64,000 nucleotides of DNA. Source: Massilia rubra (GTDB lineage Bacteria > Pseudomonadota > Gammaproteobacteria > Burkholderiales > Burkholderiaceae_D). Below are positions 33,482 to 42,873 of the stretch, piece after piece. Made by a program: the position numbers and the translations under genes. The first letter of the stretch is position 1; every line of letters starts with the position of its first letter. The notes below the pieces were generated by a model. The model was given only the letters and a program-made list of their open reading frames with translations, had not been told where the DNA came from and ran no database searches. The stretch is from NCBI RefSeq assembly GCF_011682065.1, contig NZ_VUYU01000027.1:1-64000 (forward strand), read 5' to 3'.

Positions 33482-36337
33482 ATGATGCAAGACCAAACCG
33501 CGAACTCCTATTTGTTCGGTGGTAACGCGCCGTACGTTGAAGAGCTGTACGAGGCTTATCTCGACAACCCAGGCTCGGTGCCAGACAACTGGCGCGCCTA
33601 TTTCGACTCCATGCAGAACGTCCCTGCGGTCGACGGCTCCAACAAACCCGACGTAGCCCACGCTTCCGTCATCGCCTCGTTCGCCGAGCGCGCCAAGGCA
33701 GGCCCGATCCGTGTCGTGACCGCGTCCAGCGACGCCGAAATGGGGCGCAAGCGCGTCGCCGTCACCCAGCTGATCGCCGCTTACCGCTATCTCGGCTCGC
33801 AGTGGGCCAACCTGGACCCGCTGCAGCGCCAGGAACGCCCGATGATTCCGGAACTCGATCCGGCGTTCTACGGTTTCACCGATGCCGACATGGACATCGT
33901 CTTCAACATCAGCAATACCTACTTCGGCCCTGAGACCGCATCCCTGCGCGACCTGCTGAACTTCCTGCGCGATACCTACTGCCGTTCGATCGGCGCCGAA
34001 TTCATGTACATCGGCGATCCGGCGGAAAAGCGCTGGCTGCAGGAGAAACTCGAAGCGATCCGCTCGACCCCGAACTTCACGGCCGAGAAAAAAGCCCACA
34101 TCCTCGAGCGCCTCACCGCCGCCGAAGGCCTGGAGCGCTACCTGCACACCAAGTACGTCGGCGCCAAGCGCTTTTCGCTGGAAGGCTCCGAGTCCTTCAT
34201 CGCCTCGATCGACGAAACCATCCAGCGCGCCGGTGAAAAAGGCGTGCAGGAGATCGTCATCGGCATGGCCCACCGCGGCCGCCTGAACGTCCTGGTCAAC
34301 ACCCTGGGCAAGTCGCCGCAGGAACTGTTCGAAGAATTCGAAGGCAAGCACGGCGACGACCTGCCGTCGGGCGACGTCAAGTACCACCAGGGTTTTTCGA
34401 GCGACATCTCGACCGCCGGCGGTCCTGTCCACCTGTCGCTGGCCTTTAACCCATCGCACCTCGAGATCGTCAACCCGGTCGTCGAAGGCTCGGTCAAGGC
34501 GCGCATGGAGCGTCGCGGCGACAAGGATGGCGCGCAAGTGCTGCCGATCCTGGTCCACGGCGACGCCGCATTCGCCGGCCAGGGCGTGGTCATGGAAACG
34601 CTGAACCTTGCGCAAACCCGCGGCTACGGCACGGGCGGCACGGTGCACATCGTGATCAACAACCAGATCGGTTTCACCACGTCCGACCCGCGCGATGCGC
34701 GTTCGACCCTGTACTGCTCGGACGTGGTCAAGATGATCGAAGCGCCGGTCCTGCACGTGAACGGCGACGACCCTGAAGCGGTCGTGCTGGCGACGCAAAT
34801 CGCGCTCGACTACCGCGTCCAGTTCAAGAAAGACGTCGTTGTCGACATCATCTGCTACCGCAAGCTCGGTCACAACGAACAAGACACCCCGGCGCTGACC
34901 CAGCCGCTGATGTACAAGAAAATCGGCCAGCATCCGGGCACCCGCAAGCTGTACGCGGACAAGCTGATCGCCCAGGGCACCCTGGCGGCCGACGGCGGCG
35001 ACAAAATGGTCTCGGCCTACCGCGACGCCATGGACGCCGGCAAGCACACGATCGATCCGGTCATCTCGAACTTCAAGAACAAGTACGCGGTCGACTGGCT
35101 GCCGTTCCTGAACCGTAAATGGACCGACAGCGCCGACACCGCCGTGCCGATGACGGAACTCAAACGCCTGGCGACCCGCATCACCACCCTGCCAGAAAAC
35201 TTCAAGGTCCACTCGCTGGTCGAAAAAGTGCTGGCCGACCGCGCCTCCATGGGCCGTGGTGAACTGAACCTGGACTGGGGCATGGGCGAGCATCTCGCGT
35301 ACGCTTCGCTGGTGTCGTCCGGCTACGCCATCCGCCTGTCGGGCCAGGATGCCGGGCGCGGTACCTTTACCCACCGTCACGCCGTGCTGCACGACCAGAA
35401 CCGCGAGCGTTGGGATGCGGGCACTTATGTCCCCCTGTGCAATGTGTCGGAAGGCCAGGCGCCGTTCGTGGTCATCGACTCGGTGCTGTCGGAAGAAGCC
35501 GTGCTCGCTTTCGAATACGGTTACTCGACCGCCGAACCGAACACCCTGACCATCTGGGAAGCCCAGTTCGGCGACTTCGCCAACGGCGCCCAGGTCGTGA
35601 TCGACCAGTTTATCGCGTCGGGCGAAGTCAAATGGGGCCGCGCGTCGGGCCTCGTGATGATGCTGCCGCACGGTTACGAAGGCCAGGGTCCGGAGCACTC
35701 GTCGGCGCGTCCTGAACGCTTCCTGCAGCTGTGCGCGGACAACAATATGCAAGTCGTGCAGCCAACCACGGGCTCGCAGATTTTCCACCTGCTGCGTCGC
35801 CAGATGGTGCGCCAGTTCCGCAAGCCGCTGGTCATCCTGACGCCGAAGTCGCTGTTGCGTAACAAGGACGCCAGCTCGCCGCTGACCGAATTGGCCAAGG
35901 GCGTCTTCCACACCGTGATCGGTGAAGTCGACGAGAAAATCGACGCCAAGAAGGTCAAGCGCGTGATCGCCTGCTCGGGCAAGGTCTACTACGACCTGGT
36001 CAACAGCCGCAAAACGCGCAACCAGCTCGATACCGCCATCATCCGTGTCGAACAGCTGTATCCGTTCCCGCACAAGTCGTTCGCGGCTGAACTCAAAAAG
36101 TTCCCGAACGCGACCGAAGTGGTGTGGACCCAGGATGAGCCGCAGAATCAGGGACCGTGGTTCCAGATCCAGCACAACATTTTCGAGAGCCTCGAATCGG
36201 GCCAGCGCCTCGCGTATGCAGGTCGTCCGGCTTCGGCGTCGCCTGCCGTCGGTTATGGCGACAAGCACAATGCGCAGCAGAAGGAATTGCTGGAAACGGC
36301 ATTCTCGAAGCTCAAGGGTTTCATCCTGACCAAATAA
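33482..36337 (+). CDS. sucA: 2-oxoglutarate dehydrogenase E1 component
   Basis: 951 residues. Thiamine-diphosphate-dependent decarboxylase of the 2-oxoglutarate dehydrogenase complex. N-terminus N-S-Y-L-F-G-G-N-A-P-Y-V-E-E-L-Y-E-A-Y-L (E2-binding), I-G-M-A-H-R-G-R-L-N-V-L-V-N (substrate histidine/arginine), the ThDP motif around H-G-D-A-A-F-A-G-Q-G-V-V...I-V-I-N-N-Q-I-G-F-T-T, and the C-terminal P-H-G-Y-E-G-Q-G-P-E-H-S-S-A-R-P-E-R-F-L-Q. Start at 33482 follows AAAGGTGAGCAAG; two adjacent ATGs. First gene of the odh operon. Confidence 0.97.
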   Translation: MMQDQTANSYLFGGNAPYVEELYEAYLDNPGSVPDNWRAYFDSMQNVPAVDGSNKPDVAHASVIASFAERAKAGPIRVVTASSDAEMGRKRVAVTQLIAAYRYLGSQWANLDPLQRQERPMIPELDPAFYGFTDADMDIVFNISNTYFGPETASLRDLLNFLRDTYCRSIGAEFMYIGDPAEKRWLQEKLEAIRSTPNFTAEKKAHILERLTAAEGLERYLHTKYVGAKRFSLEGSESFIASIDETIQRAGEKGVQEIVIGMAHRGRLNVLVNTLGKSPQELFEEFEGKHGDDLPSGDVKYHQGFSSDISTAGGPVHLSLAFNPSHLEIVNPVVEGSVKARMERRGDKDGAQVLPILVHGDAAFAGQGVVMETLNLAQTRGYGTGGTVHIVINNQIGFTTSDPRDARSTLYCSDVVKMIEAPVLHVNGDDPEAVVLATQIALDYRVQFKKDVVVDIICYRKLGHNEQDTPALTQPLMYKKIGQHPGTRKLYADKLIAQGTLAADGGDKMVSAYRDAMDAGKHTIDPVISNFKNKYAVDWLPFLNRKWTDSADTAVPMTELKRLATRITTLPENFKVHSLVEKVLADRASMGRGELNLDWGMGEHLAYASLVSSGYAIRLSGQDAGRGTFTHRHAVLHDQNRERWDAGTYVPLCNVSEGQAPFVVIDSVLSEEAVLAFEYGYSTAEPNTLTIWEAQFGDFANGAQVVIDQFIASGEVKWGRASGLVMMLPHGYEGQGPEHSSARPERFLQLCADNNMQVVQPTTGSQIFHLLRRQMVRQFRKPLVILTPKSLLRNKDASSPLTELAKGVFHTVIGEVDEKIDAKKVKRVIACSGKVYYDLVNSRKTRNQLDTAIIRVEQLYPFPHKSFAAELKKFPNATEVVWTQDEPQNQGPWFQIQHNIFESLESGQRLAYAGRPASASPAVGYGDKHNAQQKELLETAFSKLKGFILTK

Positions 36338-36343
36338 TCACCA

Positions 36344-36377
36344 CGCCCCGCCGCGTCGATCACCCCCCGGCGGGGCG
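36344..36377 (+). promoter_or_regulatory. Stable hairpin between sucA and sucB
   Basis: Perfect 10-bp GC arms CGCCCCGCCG / CGGCGGGGCG with a 14-nt loop directly after the sucA stop and without a T-run, so it is more likely an mRNA-stabilising element than a terminator within the operon. Confidence 0.5.
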
Positions 36378-36405
36378 CTGCTAAAAACAATACACGGAGT
36401 TTTAC

Positions 36406-37677
36406 ATGGCACAAATTGAAGTCAAAGTCCCAGTTCTGTCGGAATCGGTAGCGGAAGCGACCCTGCTGTCGTGGCACAAAAAAGTCGGCGAGCCAGTTGC
36501 GCGCGACGAAAACATGATCGACATCGAGACCGACAAGGTCGTCCTCGAACTGCCTGCGCCGAACGCCGGCATCATCACCCAGATTCTCAAGGCCGACGGC
36601 GCGACCGTCGTCGCCGGCGAAATCATCGCCATCATCGACACCGAAGCGTCGGCACAAGTGAGCCCGCTGCAGATCTCCAGCGCCCCTGTGCAAGCCGCGC
36701 CTGCCGCCGCCGATCCGGTTGCCGCAGCGATCAACGCGATCGCATCGAAATCGAACGTCGCCATGCCGGCCGCCGCCAAGCTGCTGGCCGATAACAACCT
36801 GACCACCTCCGACGTGGCCGGCAGCGGCCGCGATGGCCGCGTGACCAAGGGCGACGTCCTTGGCGCGGTAGCGGGCGGCGTCAAGCCAGCCGCTCCGGCA
36901 CCAATGGCAGCACCTGCCGCGCCGGCCAAGGCCCCGCTGCAGCAGATCGCAGCGCCTGCCGCCGCCAACCTGGGCGATCGTCCGGAAGAGCGCGTGCCGA
37001 TGAGCCGCCTGCGCGCCCGTATCGCCGAGCGCCTGGTGATGTCGCAGTCGACCAACGCCATCCTGACCACGTTCAATGAAGTGAACATGCAGCCGGTGAT
37101 CGACCTGCGCAACAAGTACAAGGACAAGTTCGAGAAAGAGCACGGCGTCAAGCTGGGCTTCATGTCCTTCTTCGTCAAGGCCGCTGTCGCCGCGCTGAAA
37201 AAGTACCCGATCATCAATGCCTCGGTCGACGGTAACGACATCGTCTACCACGGCTACTTCGACATCGGCATCGCGGTCGGTTCGCCACGCGGCCTGGTGG
37301 TGCCGATCCTGCGCAACGCCGACCAGATGTCGATCGCCGAAATCGAAAAGAAAATCGGTGAATTCGGCCAGAAAGCCAAGGAAGGCAAGCTGACCCTGGA
37401 CGACCTGACCGGCGGTACCTTCTCGATCTCGAACGGCGGCACCTTCGGTTCGATGCTGTCGACCCCGATCATCAACCCGCCGCAGTCGGCCATCCTGGGC
37501 GTGCACGCGACCAAGGACCGCGCCGTCGTCGAAAACGGACTCGTTGTGGTGCGTCCGATGAACTACCTGGCGATGTCGTACGATCACCGCATCATCGACG
37601 GCCGCGAAGCCGTCCTGGGCCTGGTCACGATGAAGGAAACGCTGGAAGATCCGGCGCGTTTGCTGCTGGACCTGTAA
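36406..37677 (+). CDS. sucB: Dihydrolipoyllysine-residue succinyltransferase (E2 of 2-oxoglutarate dehydrogenase)
   Basis: 423 residues. N-terminal lipoyl domain (about 1-78) with the lipoyl-lysine in E-T-D-K-V-V-L-E (Lys44); Ala/Pro linker; peripheral-subunit-binding domain at ~110-150 ([26 protein letters not shown]); second Ala/Pro linker; catalytic domain from ~190 with [12 protein letters not shown] and the active-site histidine in [10 protein letters not shown]. Forms the 24-mer core of the complex. Good ribosome-binding site (ACGGAG) upstream of the ATG. Confidence 0.97.
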   Translation: MAQIEVKVPVLSESVAEATLLSWHKKVGEPVARDENMIDIETDKVVLELPAPNAGIITQILKADGATVVAGEIIAIIDTEASAQVSPLQISSAPVQAAPAAADPVAAAINAIASKSNVAMPAAAKLLADNNLTTSDVAGSGRDGRVTKGDVLGAVAGGVKPAAPAPMAAPAAPAKAPLQQIAAPAAANLGDRPEERVPMSRLRARIAERLVMSQSTNAILTTFNEVNMQPVIDLRNKYKDKFEKEHGVKLGFMSFFVKAAVAALKKYPIINASVDGNDIVYHGYFDIGIAVGSPRGLVVPILRNADQMSIAEIEKKIGEFGQKAKEGKLTLDDLTGGTFSISNGGTFGSMLSTPIINPPQSAILGVHATKDRAVVENGLVVVRPMNYLAMSYDHRIIDGREAVLGLVTMKETLEDPARLLLDL

Positions 37678-37737
37678 GCCCGAAGCGTGCGCTCGCTTGC
37701 AGAGCGTGCTTCGCCCTTGTTTTGGATGGGTGGATAA

Positions 37738-38073
37738 TTGAATATCTCCGACGAAATCAAGCGTTTGCACGAACTGCATCAAGCCGGCGCGCTCTCCGAC
37801 GCCGAATTTTCACAGGCCAAGGCACGCCTGCTGGCCGAGCAAGAGCGGGCCAGCCTTGGCCCCGGTCCCGGCAACGGCGACCTCGCCAGCGAGTTCTCGC
37901 GCCTGCGCCGCACCCGCGGCGACCGCTGGATCTCGGGCGTGTGCGGCGGCCTGGCCAGGGTATCGGGCATGGATGCCTGGGTATGGCGGCTGGTGTTTAC
38001 GGTCTTTACCCTGTACTTCCTGCTTGGCCTGCTGATCTACCTGCTGATGTGGGTATTCGTACCAGAAGAATAA
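37738..38073 (+). CDS. SHOCT-PspC domain membrane protein
   Basis: 111 residues, TTG start with GGGTGG upstream. Residues ~3-35 form a SHOCT-like helical hairpin ([26 protein letters not shown]), a short oligomerisation module. Residues ~58-111 are a PspC domain: [26 protein letters not shown], then one membrane helix ([25 protein letters not shown]). PspC proteins take part in envelope-stress signalling. It lies between sucB and lpdA in the same direction (60 bp and 16 bp gaps), so it must be co-transcribed with the 2-oxoglutarate dehydrogenase genes; a functional link is unknown. Confidence 0.88.
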   Translation: MNISDEIKRLHELHQAGALSDAEFSQAKARLLAEQERASLGPGPGNGDLASEFSRLRRTRGDRWISGVCGGLARVSGMDAWVWRLVFTVFTLYFLLGLLIYLLMWVFVPEE

Positions 38074-38089
38074 ATCAAGGGAATCAATA

Positions 38090-39523
38090 ATGAGTGACGC
38101 AAAACAATTCGACGTGGTTGTCATCGGCGCCGGTCCTGGCGGCTACATCGCCGCCATCCGTGCCGCGCAACTGGGTTTCAAAGTGGCCTGTATCGATGAA
38201 TGGTCCAACGCCAAGGGCGCTCCGGCGCCGGGCGGCACCTGCACCAACGTCGGCTGCATTCCATCGAAGGCGCTGCTGCAATCGTCCGAGCACTTCGAGC
38301 ACGCCGGCCATGCTTTCGCCGAACACGGCATCGATGTCGCCGGGCTGTCGCTGAACCTGCCGCAAATGTTGAAGCGCAAGGACACCGTCGTCAAACAAAA
38401 CAACGACGGCATCCTGTTCCTGTTCAAGAAAAACAAGATCGCCTTCTTCCACGGCCGCGGTGCGTTCTCCGGCGCCGCCGAAGGTGGCTACCAGGTCAGC
38501 GTCACCGGCGCCAACGCCGACACGCTCGCGGCCAAGCATGTCATCATCGCCACGGGTTCGAACGCGCGTGAACTGCCAGGCGCGCCGTTCGACGAAAAAC
38601 TGATCCTGTCGAACACCGGCGCACTGACCATCGACGCCGTGCCGGCCACCCTCGGCGTGATCGGCGCCGGCGTGATCGGCCTGGAAATGGGCAGCGTATG
38701 GCGCCGCCTGGGCGCCAAGGTCACCGTGCTGGAAGGCTTGCCGACGTTCCTCGGCGCGGTCGACGAGCAGATCGCCAAGGAAGCGCACAAGCTGTTCACC
38801 AAGCAGGGCCTGGCGATCAACCTGGGCGTCAAGATCAGCAAAGTCACCGCCGGCGCGAACAACGTCACCGTGGACTATGCCAACGCCGCGGGCGAAGCGC
38901 AGAGCGCCGTGTTCGACAAGCTGATCATCTCGATCGGGCGCGTGCCGAACACCATCGGCCTGGGCGCGGACAGCGTCGGCCTGAAGCTCGATGAGCGCGG
39001 CTTCATCGCCGTCGACGACGACTGCAAGACCAACCTGCCGAACGTATGGGCGGTGGGCGACGTGGTGCGCGGCCCGATGCTGGCCCACAAAGCCGAAGAA
39101 GAAGGCGTTGCCGTGGCCGAGCGTATCGCCGGCCAGCATGGCCACACCAACTTCAACACGATTCCGTGGGTGATCTACACCTCGCCCGAAATCGCGTGGG
39201 TTGGCCAGACCGAGCAGCAGCTCAAAGCGGCCGGCGTGGCCTACAAGGCGGGCACCTTCCCGTTCATGGCCAATGGCCGTGCGCGCGCGCTGGGCGACAC
39301 CTCGGGCATGGTCAAGTTCCTGGCCGATGCCACCACCGATGAAATCCTCGGCGTGCACATCGTCGGCCCGATGGCGTCCGAACTGATTTCGGAAGCGGTC
39401 GTCGCGATGGAATTCCGCGCATCGGCGGAAGACATCGCCCGCATCTGCCACGCCCACCCATCGCTGTCCGAAGCGACCAAGGAAGCCGCGCTCGCCGTCG
39501 ACAAGCGTACCTTGAACTTCTAA
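38090..39523 (+). CDS. lpdA: Dihydrolipoyl dehydrogenase (E3)
   Basis: 477 residues. FAD-dependent disulfide oxidoreductase that reoxidises the lipoyl groups of E2 with NAD. Seen: FAD motif [10 protein letters not shown]; redox disulfide [16 protein letters not shown] motif [13 protein letters not shown]; second FAD motif V-W-A-V-G-D-V-V; C-terminal catalytic histidine in C-H-A-H-P-S-L-S-E. Third enzyme of the odh operon; GGGAATCAATA precedes the ATG. A strong hairpin follows. Confidence 0.97.
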   Translation: MSDAKQFDVVVIGAGPGGYIAAIRAAQLGFKVACIDEWSNAKGAPAPGGTCTNVGCIPSKALLQSSEHFEHAGHAFAEHGIDVAGLSLNLPQMLKRKDTVVKQNNDGILFLFKKNKIAFFHGRGAFSGAAEGGYQVSVTGANADTLAAKHVIIATGSNARELPGAPFDEKLILSNTGALTIDAVPATLGVIGAGVIGLEMGSVWRRLGAKVTVLEGLPTFLGAVDEQIAKEAHKLFTKQGLAINLGVKISKVTAGANNVTVDYANAAGEAQSAVFDKLIISIGRVPNTIGLGADSVGLKLDERGFIAVDDDCKTNLPNVWAVGDVVRGPMLAHKAEEEGVAVAERIAGQHGHTNFNTIPWVIYTSPEIAWVGQTEQQLKAAGVAYKAGTFPFMANGRARALGDTSGMVKFLADATTDEILGVHIVGPMASELISEAVVAMEFRASAEDIARICHAHPSLSEATKEAALAVDKRTLNF

Positions 39524-39535
39524 ATAAGTACCCCG

Positions 39536-39570
39536 CCGGGCGCGCCGAAGCATTGCAGCGGCGCGCCCGG
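39536..39570 (+). promoter_or_regulatory. 12-bp perfect hairpin between lpdA and zapE
   Basis: Arms CCGGGCGCGCCG (39536-39547) and CGGCGCGCCCGG (39559-39570), 11-nt loop, 12 bp after the lpdA stop. It lacks a T-run, so it may be a weak or factor-assisted terminator or an mRNA 3'-end stabiliser. Confidence 0.6.
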
Positions 39571-39591
39571 CATTCTGTATTGCCTCCCCAA

Positions 39592-40689
39592 ATGAATGTC
39601 CAAGAGTTCTACCAGCACGCCTTATCCCAACGCGGCTTTACCTCGGACGAGGCGCAGCAACGCGCGGTCGACCGCCTGCAGCGCGCCTACGAGGAGTGGG
39701 TCGAATTCCGCTCGCAGCGCTCCTCCACCTTCAAGCGCCTGATCAACCGCCCGGACGTGCCGCGCGGGGTCTACCTGTGGGGTGGGGTAGGGCGCGGCAA
39801 GTCGTTTTTGATGGACAGTTTTTACTCGGTGGTGCCGGTGGTGCGCAAGACGCGCCTGCACTTCCACGAATTCATGCGCGGCGTGCACCGCGAGCTCGAT
39901 GAGCTCAAGGGCGTGGCCGACCCGCTCGACGAAGTCGCGCGCCGCATCGCCAAGAAATACCGCCTGATCTGCTTCGACGAATTCCATGTCTCGGATATCG
40001 CCGACGCCATGATTTTGTATAATTTGCTGACCGCCTTGTTCAACAACGGCGTGTCCTTCATCATGACGTCGAACTACGATCCCGACCTGTTGTATCCGGA
40101 CGGCCTGCATCGCGACCGCATGTTGCCGACCATCGCCCTGCTCAAGGACAAACACGACGTCATGAACGTGGACGCCGGCATCGACTACCGCAAGCGCGCA
40201 CTGGAACAGGTCGAGAGTTACTACACGCCCTTGAACGCCGCCTCCGACGCGGCCCTGCGCACGGCCTATGCGCGCATCGCCGAAACGGCCGACGAAGACC
40301 CGCGCATCCGCATCGAAGAGCGCGAAATCCGCGCCCTGCGCCACGCCGGCGGCATCATCTGGTTCGATTTCGCGACCCTGTGCGGCGGACCGCGCTCGCA
40401 GAACGATTATCTCGAAATCGCCAGCCGCTTCCACACCGTGGTGCTGTCGGGGATTCCGGCCATGTCGGCGGCGCAGTCGTCCGAGGCGCGCCGGTTTACG
40501 TGGCTGATCGATGTCTTCTACGACCACAAGGTTAAACTGCTGATGTCGGCTGCCGTGCCGCCGGAAGAGCTGTACACGCAAGGGACGCTGTCGAACGAGT
40601 TTCACCGCACCGTCTCGCGTATTATTGAAATGCAGTCGCGCGAATACATGGATGCGGAGCGGCGCGGCGCGGCCGACTCGCTTTCCTGA
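39592..40689 (+). CDS. zapE: Cell division protein ZapE (AFG1-like ATPase)
   Basis: 365 residues. P-loop ATPase of the AFG1/LACE1 family, acting at the constricting division ring. Walker A G-G-V-G-R-G-K-S (about 59-66); Walker B L-I-C-F-D-E-F-H; T-S-N-Y sensor; family signatures H-F-H-E-F-M-R-G-V-H and S-N-E-F-H-R-T-V-S-R-I-I-E-M. ATG at 39592; an in-frame start 39 bp earlier lies within the preceding hairpin and is rejected. Downstream of lpdA, as in many Burkholderiales. Confidence 0.94.
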   Translation: MNVQEFYQHALSQRGFTSDEAQQRAVDRLQRAYEEWVEFRSQRSSTFKRLINRPDVPRGVYLWGGVGRGKSFLMDSFYSVVPVVRKTRLHFHEFMRGVHRELDELKGVADPLDEVARRIAKKYRLICFDEFHVSDIADAMILYNLLTALFNNGVSFIMTSNYDPDLLYPDGLHRDRMLPTIALLKDKHDVMNVDAGIDYRKRALEQVESYYTPLNAASDAALRTAYARIAETADEDPRIRIEEREIRALRHAGGIIWFDFATLCGGPRSQNDYLEIASRFHTVVLSGIPAMSAAQSSEARRFTWLIDVFYDHKVKLLMSAAVPPEELYTQGTLSNEFHRTVSRIIEMQSREYMDAERRGAADSLS

Positions 40690-40733
40690 CCCATTTCCTG
40701 ACCCTTCGCCGACCCGCCCACAGGACACTGAAC

Positions 40734-41435
40734 ATGAACAACCGCCTTGCTTTCCCCCTGATCCGGCTTGCCGCGCTGGCGCTGGCCGCCGGCCTGGCCG
40801 CCTGCACGCCCGGCCTGCAGCCGACCAGCATGGCGCCCGAGGTGCCGCTGACCACGACCCTGGAACAGGCCGCGCTCAAGCTCGACCAGGTGCGCGCGCA
40901 GCGCGCCGCCACCGAAGCGCGCTACGCCAACAGCGAAGTGACTTGCTACGACAAGTTTTTCGTCAACGACTGCCTCGATGAGGCGCGCGAATACCGGCGC
41001 GTGACCCTGGCCTACCTGAACGCGGTGGAAGACGAAGCCAAGCATTTCCAGCGCAAGGCCTCGGCCGACGCGCGCGACGCGGCGGTGGCCGAATCGGTGC
41101 GCGTGGCGGAAGCGGAAGAAGCGCGCCTGGCGGCCAATCCGACCCCGGCGCCGGTGGCGGCGCCGCCGAAGGTGAAGGGGCCGTCGACGAAGCCGACCCT
41201 GGAAGCGCGCCAGGCGGCCCAGGCGGCCAAGCTGGCGCGCATCGCGGCGCAAGAAAGAGCGGCCGTGCCGGAACGCGCGGCCAACGCCGAAGCGTTCGAG
41301 CAGAAGCGCATCGATTCGGAGAAGCGCCAGCGCAAGGTCGAAGAGAAGAAGGCGGCCAGCGCCAGGAAGGCGGAGAAGGCGGCGAAAGACGCCGAGGCGG
41401 CGGCCAAGCCGAAGGAAGTGAAGATCTCCAAATAG
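40734..41435 (+). CDS. Lysine/alanine-rich lipoprotein
   Basis: 233 residues. Signal peptide with lipobox L-A-A-C (Cys24). Residues ~40-120 are helical with a Cys pair (V-T-C-Y-D-K-F-F-V-N-D-C-L) of likely disulfide-bonded character, then a Pro-rich linker (P-T-P-A-P-V-A-A-P-P-K) and a long, highly charged, Ala/Lys/Glu-rich coiled-coil tail (about 155-233) ending K-E-V-K-I-S-K. I do not recognise a family; the Y-D-x-F-x-V-N-D-C-L motif occurs in other Burkholderiales lipoproteins. The tail could contact peptidoglycan or another envelope component. Follows zapE by 44 bp. Confidence 0.7.
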   Translation: MNNRLAFPLIRLAALALAAGLAACTPGLQPTSMAPEVPLTTTLEQAALKLDQVRAQRAATEARYANSEVTCYDKFFVNDCLDEAREYRRVTLAYLNAVEDEAKHFQRKASADARDAAVAESVRVAEAEEARLAANPTPAPVAAPPKVKGPSTKPTLEARQAAQAAKLARIAAQERAAVPERAANAEAFEQKRIDSEKRQRKVEEKKAASARKAEKAAKDAEAAAKPKEVKISK

Positions 41436-41469
41436 TTTGATCGCTATCGTTCCAAAGCTAAGCTCAGCA

Positions 41470-41557
41470 CCGTCGTTCCCGCGCAGGCGGGAACCCAGGT
41501 TTGCTTAGCCGCCGGTTGCGCCAAACACTTGGGTTCGCGCCTTCGCGGGAACGACGG
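41470..41557. repeat. Second REP/dRS3-like inverted repeat
   Basis: Arms of 28 nt at 41470-41497 and 41530-41557 match in 26 of 28 positions, with a 32-nt loop. The core GTTCCC-N8-GGGAAC and flanking CCGTC / ACCCA parallel the element at 26085-26179. It lies between the convergent lipoprotein and phosphatase genes. Confidence 0.88.
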
Positions 41558-41615
41558 GATAGTGGCCGGGAACGACGAGTTAGCGGACGTAACGGGTATG
41601 GCGCGGCACGCCGGC

Positions 41616-42422
41616 TTACACCGCCCGGCGCATCCGTTCCACCGTGTAGTTCGGCACTTCCTTGGGCGGCTTGACCAGCTTCACAATGGCCATGGTGCAG
41701 TTGCCGCCCTTGCCCTGGGCGCGCTCCACCGCCTTGTTGATCAGCAGTTCCGACGCCTGGCGCGGCGTGTTCTTGCTGGTCACCGCGCCAAGTTCGGCAT
41801 CCGTAAAGAAGTGCCACAGCCCGTCCGACGCCAGCAGGAAGGTGTCGCCGGCGGCCAGGTTCTCGTGGTGGCCGACAGCGACGAACGGCTCCTTGCGGCT
41901 GTTGCCGAGCACATTGAACAGCAGCTTGGAGTGGCGGTGGTTCTTGGCCGATTCCAGCGGCAGCTTGTCTGTGCCGACCAGGTGCTCGATGTAGGGCACG
42001 TCGCTGGTGCGCACCACGCACTCGGCCCGCACGAAGCGGTACAGGCGCGAATCGCCCACGTGCGCCCACACCGCCGTGCCCTTGGGCGTGATGACCAGTC
42101 CCACGAAGGTCGCATGCGGCTCGCTGGTGCTGGTCATGGCGGTGAGCTTGAGCACGGCGTGCGTTTCGAGCACAATGTCGCGCAGCAGCGCCTGCAGGCG
42201 CTCGATGCTCGGATCGTCGCCCGGCTTGAACAGGTCAAATTGTTGCTTGGCCGTCAGCAGGGCCTGGTCCGACGCCGCCGAACCGCCGGAAACGCCGTCG
42301 GCCAGCACCGCCATCATGTAGCCGGGCGCGCGCGCGCCGGTGAACAGGGCGGTGCGGTTGGTCTGTTCCGGCCGGTTGCCAATGTGTTGCGCGGTACCGG
42401 CTTCAATCTTGTATACGTTCAT
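41616..42422 (-). CDS. PP2C-family serine/threonine phosphatase
   Basis: 268 residues. Metal-dependent (PPM) phosphatase. Seen: N-R-P-E-Q-T-N-R-T at the N-terminus, A-D-G-V-S-G-G (metal-binding aspartate and glycine), A-T-F-V-G-L-V-I, W-A-H-V-G-D-S-R-L-Y-R-F, L-L-A-S-D-G-L-W-H-F-F, and G-K-G-G-N-C-T-M-A-I-V near the end (instead of the common D-N-x-T). The last motif differs from the canonical G-x-D-N, so one metal-ligand aspartate may be replaced. No partner kinase gene is adjacent. The start is uncertain: ATG 42422 gives a family-like N-terminus, ATG 42455 is an alternative. Confidence 0.87.
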   Translation of the reverse strand: MNVYKIEAGTAQHIGNRPEQTNRTALFTGARAPGYMMAVLADGVSGGSAASDQALLTAKQQFDLFKPGDDPSIERLQALLRDIVLETHAVLKLTAMTSTSEPHATFVGLVITPKGTAVWAHVGDSRLYRFVRAECVVRTSDVPYIEHLVGTDKLPLESAKNHRHSKLLFNVLGNSRKEPFVAVGHHENLAAGDTFLLASDGLWHFFTDAELGAVTSKNTPRQASELLINKAVERAQGKGGNCTMAIVKLVKPPKEVPNYTVERMRRAV

Positions 42423-42644
42423 ATGCTTGGGGTAATGTCCTGGCTGCGTTACCATACGGCTCTCGTGGCTGCCGTATTCTATATTGTTGGCTGCAACGAC
42501 GCCGTAGATTAAACTATGCACTGAGTATGCTGCTTGTTGCAAGCAGTGACTATTTTCTGCGCGACAAAAATTGTTTCAGATTGTATGCGTTTTTTTGCTG
42601 CAGTTGATGAAATTTTTGAAATGAACTTGTCTGGAATGCCACAC

Positions 42645-42845
42645 ATGAACGATGACCAAACTATCCAGCGCCGCCTGATCGAACTCGATGTGGAACATCG
42701 CGACCTGGATGCTGTCATAGACATGTTGACCCTGGACGGTCACCACGACCAGTTGCAGCTGCGCCGCCTCAAAAAGCGCAAGTTGCAACTGAAAGACCAT
42801 ATTACCCTGTTGAAAATGCAATTAGTGCCTGATGTTCCGGCCTGA
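42645..42845 (+). CDS. DUF465 (YdcH-like) small helical protein
   Basis: 66 residues, almost entirely two antiparallel helices: I-Q-R-R-L-I-E-L-D-V-E-H-R-D-L-D-A-V-I-D-M-L and L-Q-L-R-R-L-K-K-R-K-L-Q-L-K-D-H-I. The L-x-x-E-H-R-x-L-D...L-K-K-x-K-L-x-L-K-D pattern is that of DUF465, whose members are small coiled coils of unknown role. GGA precedes the ATG at 42645. An in-frame ATG at 42636 is possible. The helicase gene follows 28 bp later. Confidence 0.85.
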   Translation: MNDDQTIQRRLIELDVEHRDLDAVIDMLTLDGHHDQLQLRRLKKRKLQLKDHITLLKMQLVPDVPA

Positions 42846-42873
42846 TCCGTCTTCGCTTCTCTGAAATGCCACT

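Noticed and set aside
33440-36268. A 942-codon minus-strand frame opposite sucA
   Set aside because: Same shadow composition; sucA is unambiguous.
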